64,000 nt of DNA from assembly GCF_000167355.1 (NCBI RefSeq), contig NZ_AAEW02000016.1, positions 1 through 64,000 on the forward strand, given 5' to 3'. The DNA comes from Desulfuromonas acetoxidans DSM 684 (lineage in GTDB: Bacteria > Desulfobacterota > Desulfuromonadia > Desulfuromonadales > Desulfuromonadaceae). Shown here piece by piece: positions 1 to 11,726 of this stretch (the stretch's first letter is position 1; each line of letters begins with the position of its first letter). Both the position numbers and the translations under genes were made by a program. Below the pieces are notes generated by a model. That model ran no database searches, was not told the DNA's origin, and saw only the letters and a program-made list of their open reading frames with translations.

Positions 1-3
1 CAT
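1..3 (-). CDS. Start codon of next gene, probably rpsL (ribosomal protein S12), cut by window edge
   Basis: Only an ATG is visible, read on the minus strand at positions 3 to 1, with a GGGAG Shine-Dalgarno-like stretch a few bases upstream. No coding sequence can be read. The identity is inferred from context: rpsL commonly follows rpoC in bacteria, and a promoter precedes this ATG. Confidence 0.45.
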
Positions 4-70
4 TTCTTACTCCCGAAATTACTATTCACAGAATTGAAAGAACGTATCCCCCAGAGGGGAAACCCGCGGA

Positions 71-99
71 ACAATAACAACTGCCCCAACGATTGTCAA
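71..99 (-). promoter_or_regulatory. Sigma-70 promoter between rpoC and the downstream (str-type) operon
   Basis: On the minus strand TTGACA (99-94) is followed after exactly 17 bases by TATTGT (76-71). This is a perfect -35 with 5 of 6 matches at -10. It would start transcription near position 64, just ahead of the ATG at the window edge, so the downstream ribosomal-protein genes need not depend only on read-through from rpoBC. Both boxes fall inside the inverted repeat at 73-112. Confidence 0.6.
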
Positions 100-112
100 G
101 GCAGTTGTTATT
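73..112. other. 13-bp inverted repeat after rpoC, overlapping the promoter
   Basis: Perfect arms AATAACAACTGCC (73-85) and GGCAGTTGTTATT (100-112) enclose a 14-base loop. The repeat lies 32 bases past the rpoC stop. It is not followed by a T-run on the minus strand, so it does not look like a standard intrinsic terminator. It could act as a leaky attenuator for read-through from rpoC or as an operator at the overlapping promoter. Confidence 0.5.
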
Positions 113-143
113 GATTCGCATTTTTTATTGTAATGCGCTGAGT

Positions 144-3100
144 TTACTCAGAAACTTCTTCGGCCGTAACGGCGTCGTCAGTCTCCTCTTCCTCAGCATT
201 AACCACTTCCTCTTCAGGTTCAGGCGTCATCAACGTCGCACTGCGGTATTTCACGATGCCGGTACCTGCCGGAATCAGACGTCCCATGATGACGTTTTCT
301 TTCAAACCACGCAAATGGTCGACCTTACCTTCAATTGATGCCTGGGTAAGAACTTTGGTGGTCTCTTGGAACGACGCCGCCGAAATGAATGATTCCGTCG
401 ACAGAGAGGCCTTGGTAATACCCAGCATAATCGGTTCACCAACGGCCGGCTGGCCATCCTGCTCCATGATGCGGTCGTTTTCAATTTCAAAGTCGACACG
501 CGACACTTGATCGTCAAGCAGGAAGTCTGTATCCCCCACTTCGATAATGCGGACACGACGCAACATTTGACGAACAATCGTCTCAATGTGCTTGTCATTG
601 ATGGCAACACCCTGCAAGCGATAAACCTCTTGAACTTCGTCAACCAGGTATTTAGCCAACTCTTTTTCACCAAGAACGCGCAGGATATCATGCGGATTGC
701 GAGGACCATCCATCAAGGGCTCACCAGCCAGGACATTATCACCTTCATGCACGTTGATATGCTTACCCTTGGGAATCAGATATTCAATCGGCTCACCCAC
801 CTCCGGGGTCACGACAACCTTGCGCTTACCCTTGGAGTCCTTACCGAAGGTTACGACGCCATCAATCTCGGTGAGAACGGCAAACTCTTTGGGCTTACGT
901 GCCTCAAACAGTTCAGCAACGCGCGGCAGACCACCGGTGATATCCTTGGTTTTGGTGGTCTCACGCGGAATCTTCGCCAGGACATCACCAGCCTGAACCA
1001 GCTCATCCTCAGGGATGATAATGTTGGCTCCGACCGGCAACATATAACGAGCAGCCAAACCATTGGGCAGCTTCACCGAACGACCCTCTTCGTCTTTCAG
1101 GGTCAGACGGGGACGTTTGTCTGTTGCCTTGGACTCAATGATAACCTTACGCGACAAACCGGTAACATCATCGACCTTTTCGTCCATGGTCACACCACTG
1201 ATCACATCACCGAAGTGAACACGACCACCAACCTCAGTCAGAATCGGCATGGTGTACGGGTCCCACTCAGCGAGCAATGCTCCTGCCGTGATCTTGGTGC
1301 CCGGATCAAACATGACACGTGAACCGTAAACCAGAGCATGACGCTCCCGCTCGCGTCCGGTTTCATCGACAATGACAATTTCACCATTACGACTCATGAC
1401 AACATGATGACCCTCACGGTCGACGACGGTTTTCAGGTTACTAAACTGCAACTCACCGTCAAAGCGAGCCTCAAGAGAGGTCTGCTCGGCACGACGCGAG
1501 GCCGTACCACCGATGTGGAAGGTCCGCATGGTCAGCTGGGTTCCAGGCTCACCAATGGATTGAGCCGCAATAACACCAACAGCTTCACCAAGGTTAACCA
1601 TATGACCACGAGCCAGATCTCGACCATAACAGGTGGCGCAAATACCATGGCGACTCTTACAGGTCAGGACCGAACGGATATAGAGCTTCTCAATTCCGGC
1701 CTGCTCAATCTTATTGACCAGAACTTCGTCAATCTCCTGATTGGCAGCAACAATGACGTCACCGGTCACCGGATCACAGACATCCTCAAGAGCAGCACGA
1801 CCAAGGATACGGTCACCCAAAGATTCGATAACCTCACCACCCTCAGTCAGAGAACTGACCAGGATACCATCAATGGTGCCACAATCCTTCTCCGTGATAA
1901 TAGCATCCTGAGCAACATCAACGAGACGACGCGTCAGATATCCGGAGTTCGCGGTTTTCAGCGCGGTATCCGCCAGACCCTTACGTGCACCGTGAGTCGA
2001 GATGAAGTACTGGAGTACGGTCAGACCTTCACGGAAATTCGCTGTAATCGGTGTTTCAATGATCTCACCGGACGGCTTGGCCATCAAACCACGCATACCG
2101 GCCAACTGACGAATCTGCTGGGCACTACCACGAGCACCGGAATCGGCCATCATGTGAATGGCATTAAATGAAGACGCCTCAACGGTCTCGCCAGACTCAG
2201 ACTCAAACCGATCCACAGACAGGTCACCCAACATTGTCGAAGCGATGTCCTCAGTACACTTGGCCCAGATATCGACAACCTTATTGTAGCGTTCTCCGTC
2301 AGTGATCAAACCTTCAGTGTACTGATTCTGAATTTCCGTGACTTCGGCAACAGCGGCATCAATGTAATCCTGCTTTGATTCAGGAACCACCATATTGTCG
2401 AGACAGATGGAGATACCCGCAATTGTCGAGAAACGGTAACCGGTCTGCTTAAGACGGTCCGCCAGGATAACGGTTTCCTTATTGCCAGCGAGGCGGAAGC
2501 TTGCATCAACAAGCTCAGCCACCTGCTTCTTGGTCATGACCTTATTAATGTAATCGAAAGGGATCACCCGAGGCACAACTTCGCGCAACAGCACACGACC
2601 AACAGATGTTTCAATCAACTCAGGATCCGTACCGTCAGCACGACACATCCGCACTTTTACTCCAGCCTGGAGATCGACCTCACCGGAATCATAAGCAATA
2701 CGCACTTCACTCTCTGAGGCAAAAATCTTTCCGGAGCCCAGAACAAAAGGACGAATTCGCGACATGTAATAGATGCCGAGGATCATGTCCTGTGACGGTA
2801 CGATAATCGGCTTACCGTTCGCAGGTGACAGGATATTGTTGGTCGACATCATCAAAACGCGCGCTTCGATCTGACTCTCGATGGACAACGGCAGGTGAAC
2901 CGCCATCTGGTCACCGTCAAAGTCAGCGTTAAATGCGGTACAGACCAGCGGGTGCAACTGAATCGCCTTGCCTTCGACCAGAACAGGCTCGAAGGCCTGG
3001 ATGCCGAGGCGGTGCAAGGTCGGAGCACGGTTCAACATAACCGGGTGCTCTTTAATGACCTCTTCAAGAACGTCCCAGACCTCACCCTTCTCTTTCTCAA

Positions 3101-4301
3101 CCAGCTTTTTGGCACTCTTGATTGTGGTACAGAAACCACGCTCTTCAAGCTTGTTGTAGATAAACGGCTTGAACAGCTCCAAGGCCATTTTCTTTGGTAA
3201 ACCACATTGGTGCAGCTTTAGCTCAGGGCCAACAACGATAACTGAACGTCCGGAGTAATCCACACGCTTACCCAGCAGATTCTGACGGAAACGACCACCT
3301 TTACCTTTGAGCATATCGGAGAGCGACTTGAGCGGACGTTTGTTGGGGCCGGTAATGGCCCGACCACGGCGACCGTTGTCAAACAGAGCGTCAACCGCCT
3401 CCTGCAACATCCGTTTTTCATTACGGATAATAACTTCAGGAGCACGCAGCTCCATTAAACGCTTCAAGCGGTTATTACGATTAATCACCCGTCGATACAG
3501 GTCATTAAGGTCTGAGGTTGCAAAACGTCCGCCATCCAAAGGCACCAGCGGGCGTAGCTCTGGCGGCAGCACCGGGATCGTTTCGAGAATCATCCACTCA
3601 GGACGATTGCCACTACGGGTAAACGCATTGATAACTTTGAGACGCTTGGCCACTTTTTTACGTTTGGCCTCACTGGACGACTCACGCATCTCGACACGCA
3701 ACTCTTCAGCGATCTCTTCAAGGTCCAATGCTGCTAACAGCTCACGAACCGCTTCAGCACCCATGCTGGCTGTAAATTGACCTGCAAACTCATCCATCAG
3801 CTCACGATACTTGTCTTCCGTGAGTATCTGACCAACTTCGAGCTGACTGTCACCCTTATCAAGAACAACGTAGGCCTCGAAATATAGAACCTTTTCCAGT
3901 TCCTTCAAAGTCATGTCTAGCAGAGTACCGATCCGTGACGGCAACGACTTCAAAAACCAGATATGCGCAACAGGACAAGCGAGATCAATATGCGCCAGAC
4001 GCTCACGACGCACCTTGCTCGGAATGACCTCGACACCGCACTTCTCACAGACAATGCCGCGGTGTTTCATGCGCTTATATTTACCGCAATTACACTCGTA
4101 GTCTTTGACCGGACCAAAGATTTTAGCGCAGAACAGACCATCGCGTTCCGGCTTAAAGGTCCGATAATTAATCGTCTCCGGCTTCTTCACCTCACCAAAG
4201 GACCGTTCGCGAATCGTCTCCGGGGAAGACAACGACAAACGGATAGTGTCAAAACTCAACGGATCTTTGGGGCGCTCAAATAAGCTGAAAATATCTTCCA
4301 A
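144..4301 (-). CDS. rpoC: DNA-directed RNA polymerase subunit beta'
   Basis: Large catalytic subunit of RNA polymerase, 1385 residues. The N-terminal zinc ribbon has Cys70, Cys72, Cys85 and Cys88. The Mg-binding NADFDGDQM motif is at 458-466, with Asp460, 462 and 464 as in E. coli. A second zinc-type cluster ([11 protein letters not shown]) lies further on, and a long C-terminal region follows. The start is TTG at 4301, with GAGGAG placed seven bases upstream; the nearby ATG is out of frame. The gene follows rpoB after 26 bases and is surely co-transcribed with it. The C-terminal tail is acidic (runs of Glu and Asp). Large antisense open frames across this gene are shadows. Confidence 0.98.
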   Translation of the reverse strand: MEDIFSLFERPKDPLSFDTIRLSLSSPETIRERSFGEVKKPETINYRTFKPERDGLFCAKIFGPVKDYECNCGKYKRMKHRGIVCEKCGVEVIPSKVRRERLAHIDLACPVAHIWFLKSLPSRIGTLLDMTLKELEKVLYFEAYVVLDKGDSQLEVGQILTEDKYRELMDEFAGQFTASMGAEAVRELLAALDLEEIAEELRVEMRESSSEAKRKKVAKRLKVINAFTRSGNRPEWMILETIPVLPPELRPLVPLDGGRFATSDLNDLYRRVINRNNRLKRLMELRAPEVIIRNEKRMLQEAVDALFDNGRRGRAITGPNKRPLKSLSDMLKGKGGRFRQNLLGKRVDYSGRSVIVVGPELKLHQCGLPKKMALELFKPFIYNKLEERGFCTTIKSAKKLVEKEKGEVWDVLEEVIKEHPVMLNRAPTLHRLGIQAFEPVLVEGKAIQLHPLVCTAFNADFDGDQMAVHLPLSIESQIEARVLMMSTNNILSPANGKPIIVPSQDMILGIYYMSRIRPFVLGSGKIFASESEVRIAYDSGEVDLQAGVKVRMCRADGTDPELIETSVGRVLLREVVPRVIPFDYINKVMTKKQVAELVDASFRLAGNKETVILADRLKQTGYRFSTIAGISICLDNMVVPESKQDYIDAAVAEVTEIQNQYTEGLITDGERYNKVVDIWAKCTEDIASTMLGDLSVDRFESESGETVEASSFNAIHMMADSGARGSAQQIRQLAGMRGLMAKPSGEIIETPITANFREGLTVLQYFISTHGARKGLADTALKTANSGYLTRRLVDVAQDAIITEKDCGTIDGILVSSLTEGGEVIESLGDRILGRAALEDVCDPVTGDVIVAANQEIDEVLVNKIEQAGIEKLYIRSVLTCKSRHGICATCYGRDLARGHMVNLGEAVGVIAAQSIGEPGTQLTMRTFHIGGTASRRAEQTSLEARFDGELQFSNLKTVVDREGHHVVMSRNGEIVIVDETGRERERHALVYGSRVMFDPGTKITAGALLAEWDPYTMPILTEVGGRVHFGDVISGVTMDEKVDDVTGLSRKVIIESKATDKRPRLTLKDEEGRSVKLPNGLAARYMLPVGANIIIPEDELVQAGDVLAKIPRETTKTKDITGGLPRVAELFEARKPKEFAVLTEIDGVVTFGKDSKGKRKVVVTPEVGEPIEYLIPKGKHINVHEGDNVLAGEPLMDGPRNPHDILRVLGEKELAKYLVDEVQEVYRLQGVAINDKHIETIVRQMLRRVRIIEVGDTDFLLDDQVSRVDFEIENDRIMEQDGQPAVGEPIMLGITKASLSTESFISAASFQETTKVLTQASIEGKVDHLRGLKENVIMGRLIPAGTGIVKYRSATLMTPEPEEEVVNAEEEETDDAVTAEEVSE

Positions 4302-4327
4302 AACTCATCTCCTCAAGGGATGGCAGA

Positions 4328-7300
4328 TTACTTTTCTTCGTCTTCCAACAGTTCCACATCGAGGCACAAGGACTGCAGCTCTTTGATCAGAACGTTAAAC
4401 GACTCCGGCAGCCCTGCTTCCAGGGTATGACGACCTTTAACAATCGCTTCATACATGCGTGTCCGGCCGGCGACATCGTCGGATTTGACCGTCAGGAATT
4501 CTTGCAGAGCGTGCGACGCACCATAGGCTTCCATGGCCCAAACCTCCATCTCACCCAAACGCTGTCCACCGAATTGGGCTTTACCGCCCAACGGTTGCTG
4601 GGTCACCAGACTGTAAGGACCGATACTCCGTGCATGGATTTTATCATCAACCAAGTGGTGCAATTTCAACATGTACATGATACCAACGGTGACTTTTTCT
4701 TTGAATGCTTCACCCGTCTTACCATTATACAGTGTCATTTGCCCCGACGGAGAGAATCCGGAACGGGTAATCTGTTCTTTAATCATGGACTCGCTGACAC
4801 CCTCAAAGACAGGTGTCGCCATAGGAATTCCCGGCGCCAGACGCTTAGCCAGTTTGTTGACATCCATTTCTGACAAGTCGTCAAGGAATGGATTCAATTC
4901 CTGATCATCATAAACATCCTTGATCTTCTCGCGCAGCTCATTGTGCGTGTGTTGGCGATCCAGAACTTCCTGGATCTGATTACCCAAACCACGCGCAGCC
5001 AGACCCAGATGGATCTCAAGAATCTGCCCGACATTCATACGAGAAGGAACACCCAACGGGTTCAGAACAATCTCAACCGGCGTACCGTCTTCCGAGTAGG
5101 GCATATCTTCGACAGGCAAAATCCGTGACAGAACACCTTTGTTACCGTGACGTCCGGCCATTTTATCACCCACCGACAACTTACGCTTGATGGCAATATA
5201 AATCTTAACCATCTTAATTACGCCAGGAGGCAGATCATCGCCGCGCTTAATCTTATCGATTTTGTCTGAAAAAACCCGCTTGATCAGCTCTTCGCGATCA
5301 GCCAGACCACGCATCAGCTCAGCGACACGATCCTCGATCGCTTCACCATCAACCAGAGAAATCTCCTGGAAACGCGCAACAGAAAGCGCTTCAAGCTGAT
5401 CAGCCTCAAGTACGCTGTTTTTCTTCAGCAGAACTTTACCGTCATCGTCCGTGACTGATGCCGCCAGCTTATTGCCGCAAAGAAGATCAGTCAGCTTGTG
5501 GCGGGCGGATTCACGAATAATACGAATTTCATCATTCTGGTCTTTGAGCAATTTATCAATTTCATGCTGCTCAATCTTTTCGGTACGGCTGTCTTTATCA
5601 GAGCCTTTGCGTGAGAACACACGAGCGCCGATAACAACCCCTTCCACGCCAGGTGGAACCCGAAGTGACGTGTCGCGAACATCGCCGGCTTTCTCGCCAA
5701 AGATGGCACGGAGCAACTTTTCTTCGGGAGACAACTGCGTTTCACCTTTAGGCGTGATCTTACCTACCAGAATATCGCCCGGCTTGACTTCAGCACCGAT
5801 GCGGATAATGCCACTCTCATCAAGATCCTTCAGTGCATCATCGCCAAGGTTTGGAATATCGTCAGTAATCTCTTCCTTGCCGAGCTTGGTATCGCGAGCA
5901 ACGCACTCAAACTCCTCAATGTGAATCGAGGTATAACGGTCTTCCTTAACCAGTTTCTCGGAAATCAGGATGGAGTCCTCAAAGTTGTAACCTTCCCAAG
6001 GCATAAAGGCGACCAGGACATTTTGCCCCAGACCCAATTCACCCCACTGCGTAGAAGGGCCATCCGCGATAATCGCACCGCGCTCAACATGGTCGCCAAC
6101 CTCAACAATCGGCTTCTGATTCAGGCAGGTATTCTGGTTGGAACGGATAAACTTGATCAGGTTGTAAATATCAACCCCGGTTCCCGTTTCATCGTCCTGT
6201 CCTTCATCAATGCGCACCACAATACGTGAGGCATCGACAGACTCAACCACACCGTCATGGCGGGCAACAACGGCAGCACCGGAGTCGTGGGCGACAATGC
6301 GCTCCATGCCGGTACCGACAAGAGGTGCATCAGCACGCAGCAGCGGAACAGCTTGACGCTGCATGTTCGATCCCATCAAGGCACGGTTGGCGTCATCATT
6401 CTCCAAGAAAGGAATCAGTGCTGCGGCAACTGACACCAGCTGCTTGGGAGAAACATCCATCAGCTGAATATCTTCGCGACGCAACATCATGAACTCGCCG
6501 CTTTGTCGTGCATTGATCACTTCATTGACAAAGCACCCATCATCATCCAGCTCAGCATTAGCCTGAGCAATCGCATGCCCCTCTTCCTCCAACGCGGAGA
6601 AATATTTAATCTCGCTGGTGACACGACCATCCTGAACCAAACGATACGGCGTCTCAACAAAGCCGTGCTCATTGATGCGGGCATAGGTTGACAGTGATGC
6701 AATCAAACCGATATTCGGCCCCTCAGGTGTTTCGATCGGACAGACACGGCCATAGTGAGTCGGGTGAACGTCACGTACCTCAAAACCGGCGCGCTCGCGA
6801 GTCAAACCGCCGGGTCCGAGAGCTGAAAGACGGCGTTTATGGGTGATTTCAGACAGCGGGTTGGTCTGATCCATAAACTGGGAAAGCTGTGACGAACCGA
6901 AGAACTCCTTAACCACAGCAGACACCGGCTTGGAATTGATCAGGTCGTGCGGCATCAAGCTGTCCACTTCCTGCAGACTCATGCGCTCCTTGATTGCACG
7001 CTCCATCCGTACCAAACCAACACGGTACTGATTCTCAAGCAATTCGCCAACAGCACGAACACGACGATTGCCCAAGTGGTCAATATCATCGACATGACCT
7101 TTACCATTGCGCAAATCGATCAGATAGCGGACGACTTCAAGGATATCTTCCTTGGTCAGAGTCCGGTGTTCAAGCGGCGTTTCCACACCAAGCTTATAGT
7201 TTAATTTCAAACGGCCGACAACGGACAGATCATAGCGTTCAGAATTGAAGAACAACCCTTCAAACAGCGCCGTCGCACTGCGAACCGTCGGCGGATCGCC

Positions 7301-8437
7301 AGGACGTAGACGACGATAGATTTCAATCATCGCATCTTCTGGATTGTTGACGGTATCCTGCAGCAGCGTATCACGCAGATACGGACCGACATACAGGTTA
7401 TCAATAAACAGGACGTCAACAGAGGTAATCCCTTTTTCACGCAGCAACTGAATACCGGTTTCGGTCAGTTCCTGATTACACTCAATGAGAACTTCACCGG
7501 TTTCAGTGTCGACCACATCAGTCGCAACAACCTTACCGAGAACCTCACTCTCATCAATCGCAATCGTCTCAAGACCGCTTTCAGAAATCTTACGAATTGC
7601 TGCTTTGGTGAATTTGCGATTGGCCTTAACCAGAACATCGCCATTCGGAGCGACAACATCAAGAACGGTACGTTGACCGGCGAGCAGATCAAGATTAACC
7701 GTCTTGGTGTAGCCCTCAGCATTAATCTGCAACGTCTCGGTGTCGTAATAATATTTTAAAAGCTCCTCAGCGCTGTAACCCAATGCTTGCAACAGCACGG
7801 TTGCCGGCAACTTACGCCGACGGTCAATGCGCACATAGAGGATATCTTTATGGTCAAAATCGAAATCGAGCCACGAACCACGATAAGGAATCACCCGAGC
7901 ATTATAAAGCAGCTTGCCACTCGAATGGGTTTTACCTTTGTCGTGATCGTAGAAAACACCGGGGGAGCGATGCAGCTGACTGACAATAACCCGCTCGGTG
8001 CCATTTATGATAAAGGTGCCGTTTTCAGTCATCAAAGGAATTTCACCGAAGTAAACTTCTTGTTCCTTGATATCGCGAATAGACTGCACACCGGTATCCT
8101 TGTCCACGTCCCATGAAACAAGACGAACACGGACTTTTACCGGAGCGGCAAAGGTCATACCACGCTGATGGCACTCTTCGACATCGTATTTAGGGACTTC
8201 CAGCACATAAGAGACATATTCCAATGAACATGTTTCACTGAAGTCGCGGATGGGAAAAACGGAGCGAAAAACCGCTTCAAGACCGATATTCTGACGGGCA
8301 GAAGCAGGCAGGTCCGCCTGAAGAAAGCGTTTATACGAGTTTTTCTGAATATCGATGAGATTGGGAATTTCGATAATTCGCTGAATTTCAGAAAAATGCT
8401 TGCGCAATAACTGGTTATTCGCGATCGAATAAGCCAT
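4328..8437 (-). CDS. rpoB: DNA-directed RNA polymerase subunit beta
   Basis: Beta subunit of RNA polymerase, 1369 residues from the chosen start. The rifampicin-pocket segment [18 protein letters not shown] and the following [13 protein letters not shown] are intact and show wild-type-like residues. The switch region [10 protein letters not shown] is present near the C-terminus. An open frame begins at a GTG (8443), but AAGGAG sits about six bases before the ATG at 8437, which gives the usual N-terminus MAYSIANN and is preferred. The gene lies between rplL and rpoC, with an rplL-rpoB hairpin upstream, which suggests expression tuned by partial attenuation or RNA processing. Confidence 0.98.
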   Translation of the reverse strand: MAYSIANNQLLRKHFSEIQRIIEIPNLIDIQKNSYKRFLQADLPASARQNIGLEAVFRSVFPIRDFSETCSLEYVSYVLEVPKYDVEECHQRGMTFAAPVKVRVRLVSWDVDKDTGVQSIRDIKEQEVYFGEIPLMTENGTFIINGTERVIVSQLHRSPGVFYDHDKGKTHSSGKLLYNARVIPYRGSWLDFDFDHKDILYVRIDRRRKLPATVLLQALGYSAEELLKYYYDTETLQINAEGYTKTVNLDLLAGQRTVLDVVAPNGDVLVKANRKFTKAAIRKISESGLETIAIDESEVLGKVVATDVVDTETGEVLIECNQELTETGIQLLREKGITSVDVLFIDNLYVGPYLRDTLLQDTVNNPEDAMIEIYRRLRPGDPPTVRSATALFEGLFFNSERYDLSVVGRLKLNYKLGVETPLEHRTLTKEDILEVVRYLIDLRNGKGHVDDIDHLGNRRVRAVGELLENQYRVGLVRMERAIKERMSLQEVDSLMPHDLINSKPVSAVVKEFFGSSQLSQFMDQTNPLSEITHKRRLSALGPGGLTRERAGFEVRDVHPTHYGRVCPIETPEGPNIGLIASLSTYARINEHGFVETPYRLVQDGRVTSEIKYFSALEEEGHAIAQANAELDDDGCFVNEVINARQSGEFMMLRREDIQLMDVSPKQLVSVAAALIPFLENDDANRALMGSNMQRQAVPLLRADAPLVGTGMERIVAHDSGAAVVARHDGVVESVDASRIVVRIDEGQDDETGTGVDIYNLIKFIRSNQNTCLNQKPIVEVGDHVERGAIIADGPSTQWGELGLGQNVLVAFMPWEGYNFEDSILISEKLVKEDRYTSIHIEEFECVARDTKLGKEEITDDIPNLGDDALKDLDESGIIRIGAEVKPGDILVGKITPKGETQLSPEEKLLRAIFGEKAGDVRDTSLRVPPGVEGVVIGARVFSRKGSDKDSRTEKIEQHEIDKLLKDQNDEIRIIRESARHKLTDLLCGNKLAASVTDDDGKVLLKKNSVLEADQLEALSVARFQEISLVDGEAIEDRVAELMRGLADREELIKRVFSDKIDKIKRGDDLPPGVIKMVKIYIAIKRKLSVGDKMAGRHGNKGVLSRILPVEDMPYSEDGTPVEIVLNPLGVPSRMNVGQILEIHLGLAARGLGNQIQEVLDRQHTHNELREKIKDVYDDQELNPFLDDLSEMDVNKLAKRLAPGIPMATPVFEGVSESMIKEQITRSGFSPSGQMTLYNGKTGEAFKEKVTVGIMYMLKLHHLVDDKIHARSIGPYSLVTQQPLGGKAQFGGQRLGEMEVWAMEAYGASHALQEFLTVKSDDVAGRTRMYEAIVKGRHTLEAGLPESFNVLIKELQSLCLDVELLEDEEK

Positions 8438-8466
8438 GGCCACTCCTTAAGAAAAGAACGTAGAAC

Positions 8467-8494
8467 AGCCAAGGCCGCAAAGACGACCTTGGCT
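8467..8494 (-). promoter_or_regulatory. rplL-rpoB intergenic hairpin (attenuator or processing site)
   Basis: An 8-bp perfect stem, AGCCAAGG with CCTTGGCT, and a 12-base loop lie in the 82-base gap between rplL and rpoB. It is followed on the minus strand by a T-rich stretch (GTTCTACGTTCTTTTCTT) but not by a clean T-run. In E. coli this gap carries a partial terminator and an RNase III site; an equivalent role here is inferred from position. Confidence 0.5.
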
Positions 8495-8519
8495 TCGTGC
8501 AGAAATATCGAGGGATTTA

Positions 8520-8903
8520 CTACTTGAGCTCGACAGAAGCGCCAGCTTCTTCGAGTTGTTTCTTGATGTCTTCAGCTTCTTCCTTAGCAGCAGCTTCTTT
8601 AACAGTGCTGGGAGCGCCGTCAACCATCTCTTTGGCTTCTTTGAGGCCCAGACCGGTAACAGAACGAACAACTTTGATAACGTTGATTTTCTTGTCGCCA
8701 GCGCCAGTCAGAACAACGTCAAACTCAGTCTTCTCTTCAGCAGCAGCACCGGCATCGCCAGCAGGGCCGGCAGCAGCAACAGCAACAGGAGCTGCAGCAG
8801 AAACACCAAATTTGTCTTCCAGTTCTTTTACCAGTTCAGACAGTTCAAGAACAGACATGTTCTCGATAAATTCAATTACTTGCTCTTTTGTGATATCAGC
8901 CAT
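8520..8903 (-). CDS. rplL: 50S ribosomal protein L7/L12
   Basis: Stalk protein of the large subunit, 127 residues, which recruits translational GTPases. The N-terminal dimerisation helix region ([19 protein letters not shown]) is followed by an Ala/Gly-rich hinge (about residues 37-55). The C-terminal domain carries the conserved KTEFDVVLT and [15 protein letters not shown] segments. The length matches the family (about 120-130). It lies 57 bases after rplJ, its partner in the L10-L12 stalk complex, and shares the L10 leader upstream. Confidence 0.98.
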   Translation of the reverse strand: MADITKEQVIEFIENMSVLELSELVKELEDKFGVSAAAPVAVAAAGPAGDAGAAAEEKTEFDVVLTGAGDKKINVIKVVRSVTGLGLKEAKEMVDGAPSTVKEAAAKEEAEDIKKQLEEAGASVELK

Positions 8904-8960
8904 GATTTTTCTCCGTCAATATGATGAATGCTAAAGCACTTCGTTTACTAGTGATTATTG

Positions 8961-9479
8961 TTATGCAGCCTTCTGATCTCTGATGGCGCCAAGCACCTGA
9001 ACCAGAGAACGTGGCACTGCAGCCAGAACACCAACAAAGTTGGATACCGGCGCATTGATCGATCCAAGCATTTTGCCCAACAGAACCTCGCGGCTCGGCA
9101 GTTCAGCCAATGCTTTCACTTCGCCTTCACTAAGGATTTTACCTTCAAGAACTGCTGTTTTCAGCTCAAAGAACTTACTGTCTTTGGCATATTCAGCCAG
9201 AACTTTTGCCGGTGCAACCGGATCTTCCTGGGCGATTGCAATTGCAGTCGGACCTTGAAGATAGTCACCCAGACACTCAAAATCGGTTCCCTTAGCAGCC
9301 AGACGAAGCAGGGTATTTTTTACAACGCGATACTCAACACCAGCACCACGAAGCTTACCACGCAACTCGTTAACTTCGTCGACATTCAATCCACGATAAT
9401 CAGCAACAAACGCAGCTTTTGCCGTGGCCAGTTTGGCAGCGAACTCTTCAACAAGTTGTACTTTATTATCTGTAGCCAT
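8961..9479 (-). CDS. rplJ: 50S ribosomal protein L10
   Basis: Stalk base protein, 172 residues, which anchors L7/L12 dimers to 23S rRNA. The N-terminal ATDNKVQLVEEF and ADYRGLNVDEVNELR segments and the later GPTAIAI are characteristic. The C-terminal helix (VGVLAAVPRSLVQVLGAI) binds L7/L12. The ATG at 9479 is preceded by a strong AGGAGGAGAG. A 210-base gap upstream carries the L10 leader, the likely site of feedback by the L10-L12 complex. Confidence 0.98.
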   Translation of the reverse strand: MATDNKVQLVEEFAAKLATAKAAFVADYRGLNVDEVNELRGKLRGAGVEYRVVKNTLLRLAAKGTDFECLGDYLQGPTAIAIAQEDPVAPAKVLAEYAKDSKFFELKTAVLEGKILSEGEVKALAELPSREVLLGKMLGSINAPVSNFVGVLAAVPRSLVQVLGAIRDQKAA

Positions 9480-9489
9480 CCACTCTCCT

Positions 9490-9640
9490 CCTTTCCTAGA
9501 TTTCTAGAAGTAATACTCCCTGTTCAGTCGTTGAAAACCGAAGGAAGATCACGGAGTGGTCTTTTTCAGTCTCGGCAGGCGTTGTTGCACATTAAACCAC
9601 AGGGTACCTGCTGTCTTAGACAGGGAACTTACTAAACAAC
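9490..9640 (-). ncRNA. L10 leader RNA (ribosomal protein autoregulatory element)
   Basis: The 210-base gap before rplJ contains, on the minus strand, AGACAGCAGGTACC (near 9606-9619) and, about 35 bases later, CCTGCCGAGA (near 9570-9579). The pair can form a stem with kink-turn-like asymmetry. This matches the consensus I know for the bacterial L10 leader, where the L10-L12 complex binds to repress translation or promote termination. A G+C-rich hairpin precedes it (ends near 9660). The exact boundaries are approximate; a covariance-model search with Rfam RF00557 would settle them. Confidence 0.75.
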
Positions 9641-9689
9641 AGCGCCGGAGACACTCCGGCACTGCTGGTTATAGCGTTATTCAATTATG

Positions 9690-10391
9690 TTACTTCACCA
9701 GAGCCTGAATGCCCGGGACGTCAACCTGAATACCAGGCCCCATCGTACTTGAGAGACTGATTTTCTTCAGGTAGGTTCCCTTAGCCGTTGACGGCTTGGC
9801 TTTAACCAGAGCGTCCATCAGAGAAACAACATTGTCCTGAAGCTTGTCTGCATCAAAGGAGACCTTGCCAACCGGAGCATGGATAATACCGGCTTTTTCA
9901 ACACGGTATTCTACTTTACCCGATTTGGACTCGCCAACAGCGCGGCCAACATCAAAGGTAACTGTTCCAACTTTCGGGTTCGGCATCAGGCCACGGGGAC
10001 CAAGAAGGCGACCAATTTTACCGACAACACCCATCATATCAGGAGTTGCAATTGCGGTATCAAAGTCGAACCAACCGCCCTGGATTTTCTCAACAAGGTC
10101 ATCGCCGCCGACAAAGTCGGCACCGGCATCGAGAGCTTCCTGTGCTTTTTCACCTTTGGCGAACACCAGAACGCGGACCGACTTACCCAAACCATGGGGA
10201 AGTACGACGGCACCACGAACCATCTGATCGGCCTTACGCGGGTCAACCCCGAGACGTACGGTCAGATCAACGGTCTCATCAAATTTGGCAAAAGCGGCCC
10301 CTTTGACCAATTCAACGGCGTCACTCAATGAATAAGCAACAGCTCTGTCAACTTTTCCTTTTGCAGCGATACTGTTTTTACCTGTAGCCAT
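9690..10391 (-). CDS. rplA: 50S ribosomal protein L1
   Basis: Binds 23S rRNA at the L1 stalk and controls release of E-site tRNA, 233 residues, the usual length. Typical segments are [32 protein letters not shown] and GTVT. It lies 17 bases after rplK, forming the usual L11-L1 pair, in which L1 feedback-represses the dicistron in E. coli. Whether that occurs here was not tested. Confidence 0.98.
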   Translation of the reverse strand: MATGKNSIAAKGKVDRAVAYSLSDAVELVKGAAFAKFDETVDLTVRLGVDPRKADQMVRGAVVLPHGLGKSVRVLVFAKGEKAQEALDAGADFVGGDDLVEKIQGGWFDFDTAIATPDMMGVVGKIGRLLGPRGLMPNPKVGTVTFDVGRAVGESKSGKVEYRVEKAGIIHAPVGKVSFDADKLQDNVVSLMDALVKAKPSTAKGTYLKKISLSSTMGPGIQVDVPGIQALVK

Positions 10392-10408
10392 GTGCTGTCA
10401 CTCCAACT

Positions 10409-10831
10409 TTATTCGACTTCAAGACCCATACTGCGTGCAGTACCAGCAATGGTGCGCACAGCCGCGTCTTCATCAAATGCATTCAGATCCGGCATCTTGA
10501 TACGTGCAATCTCAAGAACCTGATCCATCGTTACCTTCCCAACCTTGTTCTTGTTGGGGACTCCGGACCCTTTGGCAATCTTCGCTGCTTTCAACAGCAG
10601 AACTGCTGCCGGTGGGGTCTTGGTGATAAAGCTGAAAGACCTGTCTGCAAAGACAGTGATTACAACAGGGATAATCATCCCATCATCACCTTGCGTCTTG
10701 GCATTAAATGCCTTGCAGAATTCCATGATATTAACACCATGTTGACCCAGTGCCGGGCCGACAGGAGGTGAAGGGTTTGCCTTACCCGCCGGAATTTGCA
10801 GCTTAATTTGTCCAACTACTTTCTTGGCCAT
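10409..10831 (-). CDS. rplK: 50S ribosomal protein L11
   Basis: Large-subunit protein of the GTPase-associated centre, 140 residues. The N-terminal [20 protein letters not shown] motif is intact, including the prolines contacted by thiostrepton. [13 protein letters not shown] follows, and the C-terminal RNA-binding domain ends in [11 protein letters not shown]. It sits 27 bases after nusG in the secE-nusG-rplK-rplA order that is conserved in most bacteria. Confidence 0.98.
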   Translation of the reverse strand: MAKKVVGQIKLQIPAGKANPSPPVGPALGQHGVNIMEFCKAFNAKTQGDDGMIIPVVITVFADRSFSFITKTPPAAVLLLKAAKIAKGSGVPNKNKVGKVTMDQVLEIARIKMPDLNAFDEDAAVRTIAGTARSMGLEVE

Positions 10832-10858
10832 TACCTACTCCTTAACTATTTGCCCAGC

Positions 10859-11398
10859 CTAACTGGTCTTTTCAACCTGTATAAAATCCAGCTCAACAGG
10901 GGTAACACGGCCAAATATACTTACCATGACCTTGAGCTTGCCCTTGTCAGGCTTAACATCTTCGACAATACCGGTAAAATTGAGAAACGGACCATCAACA
11001 ACCCGAACCGTTTCACCAACTTCGTACTGAACTTTTGGCTTGGGACGCTCAGCTCCCTCTTCCATGCGCGCCGTGATCTTTTCTACTTCGGCATCAGGGA
11101 TAGGAGGAGGTGTTGTACCGCCACCGACAAAACCAGTTACCTTGGCTGTGTCCTTGACGATATGCCACGTCTCATTATTCAATTCCATCTGAACTAAAAT
11201 ATAGCCAGGGAAAAACTTCCGCGTGGAAGTCTTACGCTCGCCATTCTTTAGCTCAACGACCACTTCGGACGGAACCAGAACCTCACCAAAAAGGTCCTCA
11301 GCTCCCAACATCTTAATTCGCTCTTCAAGGTTCAGCTTTACTTTATTTTCAAACCCTGAATATGTATGTACGCCATACCACTGCATCGCCATCGTCAT
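10859..11398 (-). CDS. nusG: Transcription termination/antitermination factor NusG
   Basis: NusG/Spt5 factor, 179 residues, which binds the RNA polymerase clamp and couples transcription to Rho or ribosomes. The NGN domain begins at [11 protein letters not shown] and contains the [10 protein letters not shown] core. The KOW domain lies at [13 protein letters not shown] near the C-terminus. Three in-frame ATGs lie close together (11398, 11392, 11386). GGGA sits two bases before the first and eight before the second, so the second may be the true start. It is 9 bases after secE. Confidence 0.97.
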   Translation of the reverse strand: MTMAMQWYGVHTYSGFENKVKLNLEERIKMLGAEDLFGEVLVPSEVVVELKNGERKTSTRKFFPGYILVQMELNNETWHIVKDTAKVTGFVGGGTTPPPIPDAEVEKITARMEEGAERPKPKVQYEVGETVRVVDGPFLNFTGIVEDVKPDKGKLKVMVSIFGRVTPVELDFIQVEKTS

Positions 11399-11407
11399 GT
11401 TCCCTTT

Positions 11408-11593
11408 TTAGCTGAGCAAATTCTTCACAAGTACAGACAAGATATTGTCAACACCCCACAAGAATACTGCCACCAGCAACACAAAAGCGATCACCACCAC
11501 CGTCGATGCATAGGTGTCCTTCCTGGTCGGCCAGGTCACCTTAATCAGTTCACTTTTAACGTTGCCGAGAAACCCCGATACCTTTGCAATCAC
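11408..11593 (-). CDS. secE: Preprotein translocase subunit SecE
   Basis: Short single-span SecE, 61 residues, which stabilises the SecY channel. The amphipathic segment (GFLGNVKSELIKVTWPTRKD) carries the typical KVTWP signature, followed by one transmembrane helix at about residues 32-55. The start is GTG at 11593 with GAGG seven bases upstream. It lies between tRNA-Trp and nusG, the standard position. Confidence 0.96.
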   Translation of the reverse strand: MIAKVSGFLGNVKSELIKVTWPTRKDTYASTVVVIAFVLLVAVFLWGVDNILSVLVKNLLS

Positions 11594-11623
11594 GTAATAA
11601 CCTCAAGACGTTGGAAGTAAAAT

Positions 11624-11700
11624 TGGCAGGCCAGGAGGGATTCGAACCCCCAACACCCGGTTTTGGAGACCGGTGCTCTAGCCATTAGAGCTACTGGCCT
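11624..11700 (-). tRNA. tRNA-Trp (CCA anticodon)
   Basis: A 77-base gene including encoded CCA. The acceptor stem AGGCCAG pairs with CTGGCCT. The anticodon loop is CTCCAAA with anticodon CCA, and the T-arm loop TTCGAAT is intact. It lies between rpmG and secE as in many bacteria. Confidence 0.96.
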
Positions 11701-11726
11701 GCAACACTTAAAACATAACGTTTCAG

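Noticed and set aside
507-2171. Long plus-strand open frames opposite rpoC (271 and 277 codons)
   Set aside because: They lie entirely within rpoC on the other strand, have no family resemblance or ribosome sites, and reflect the codon bias of the real gene.
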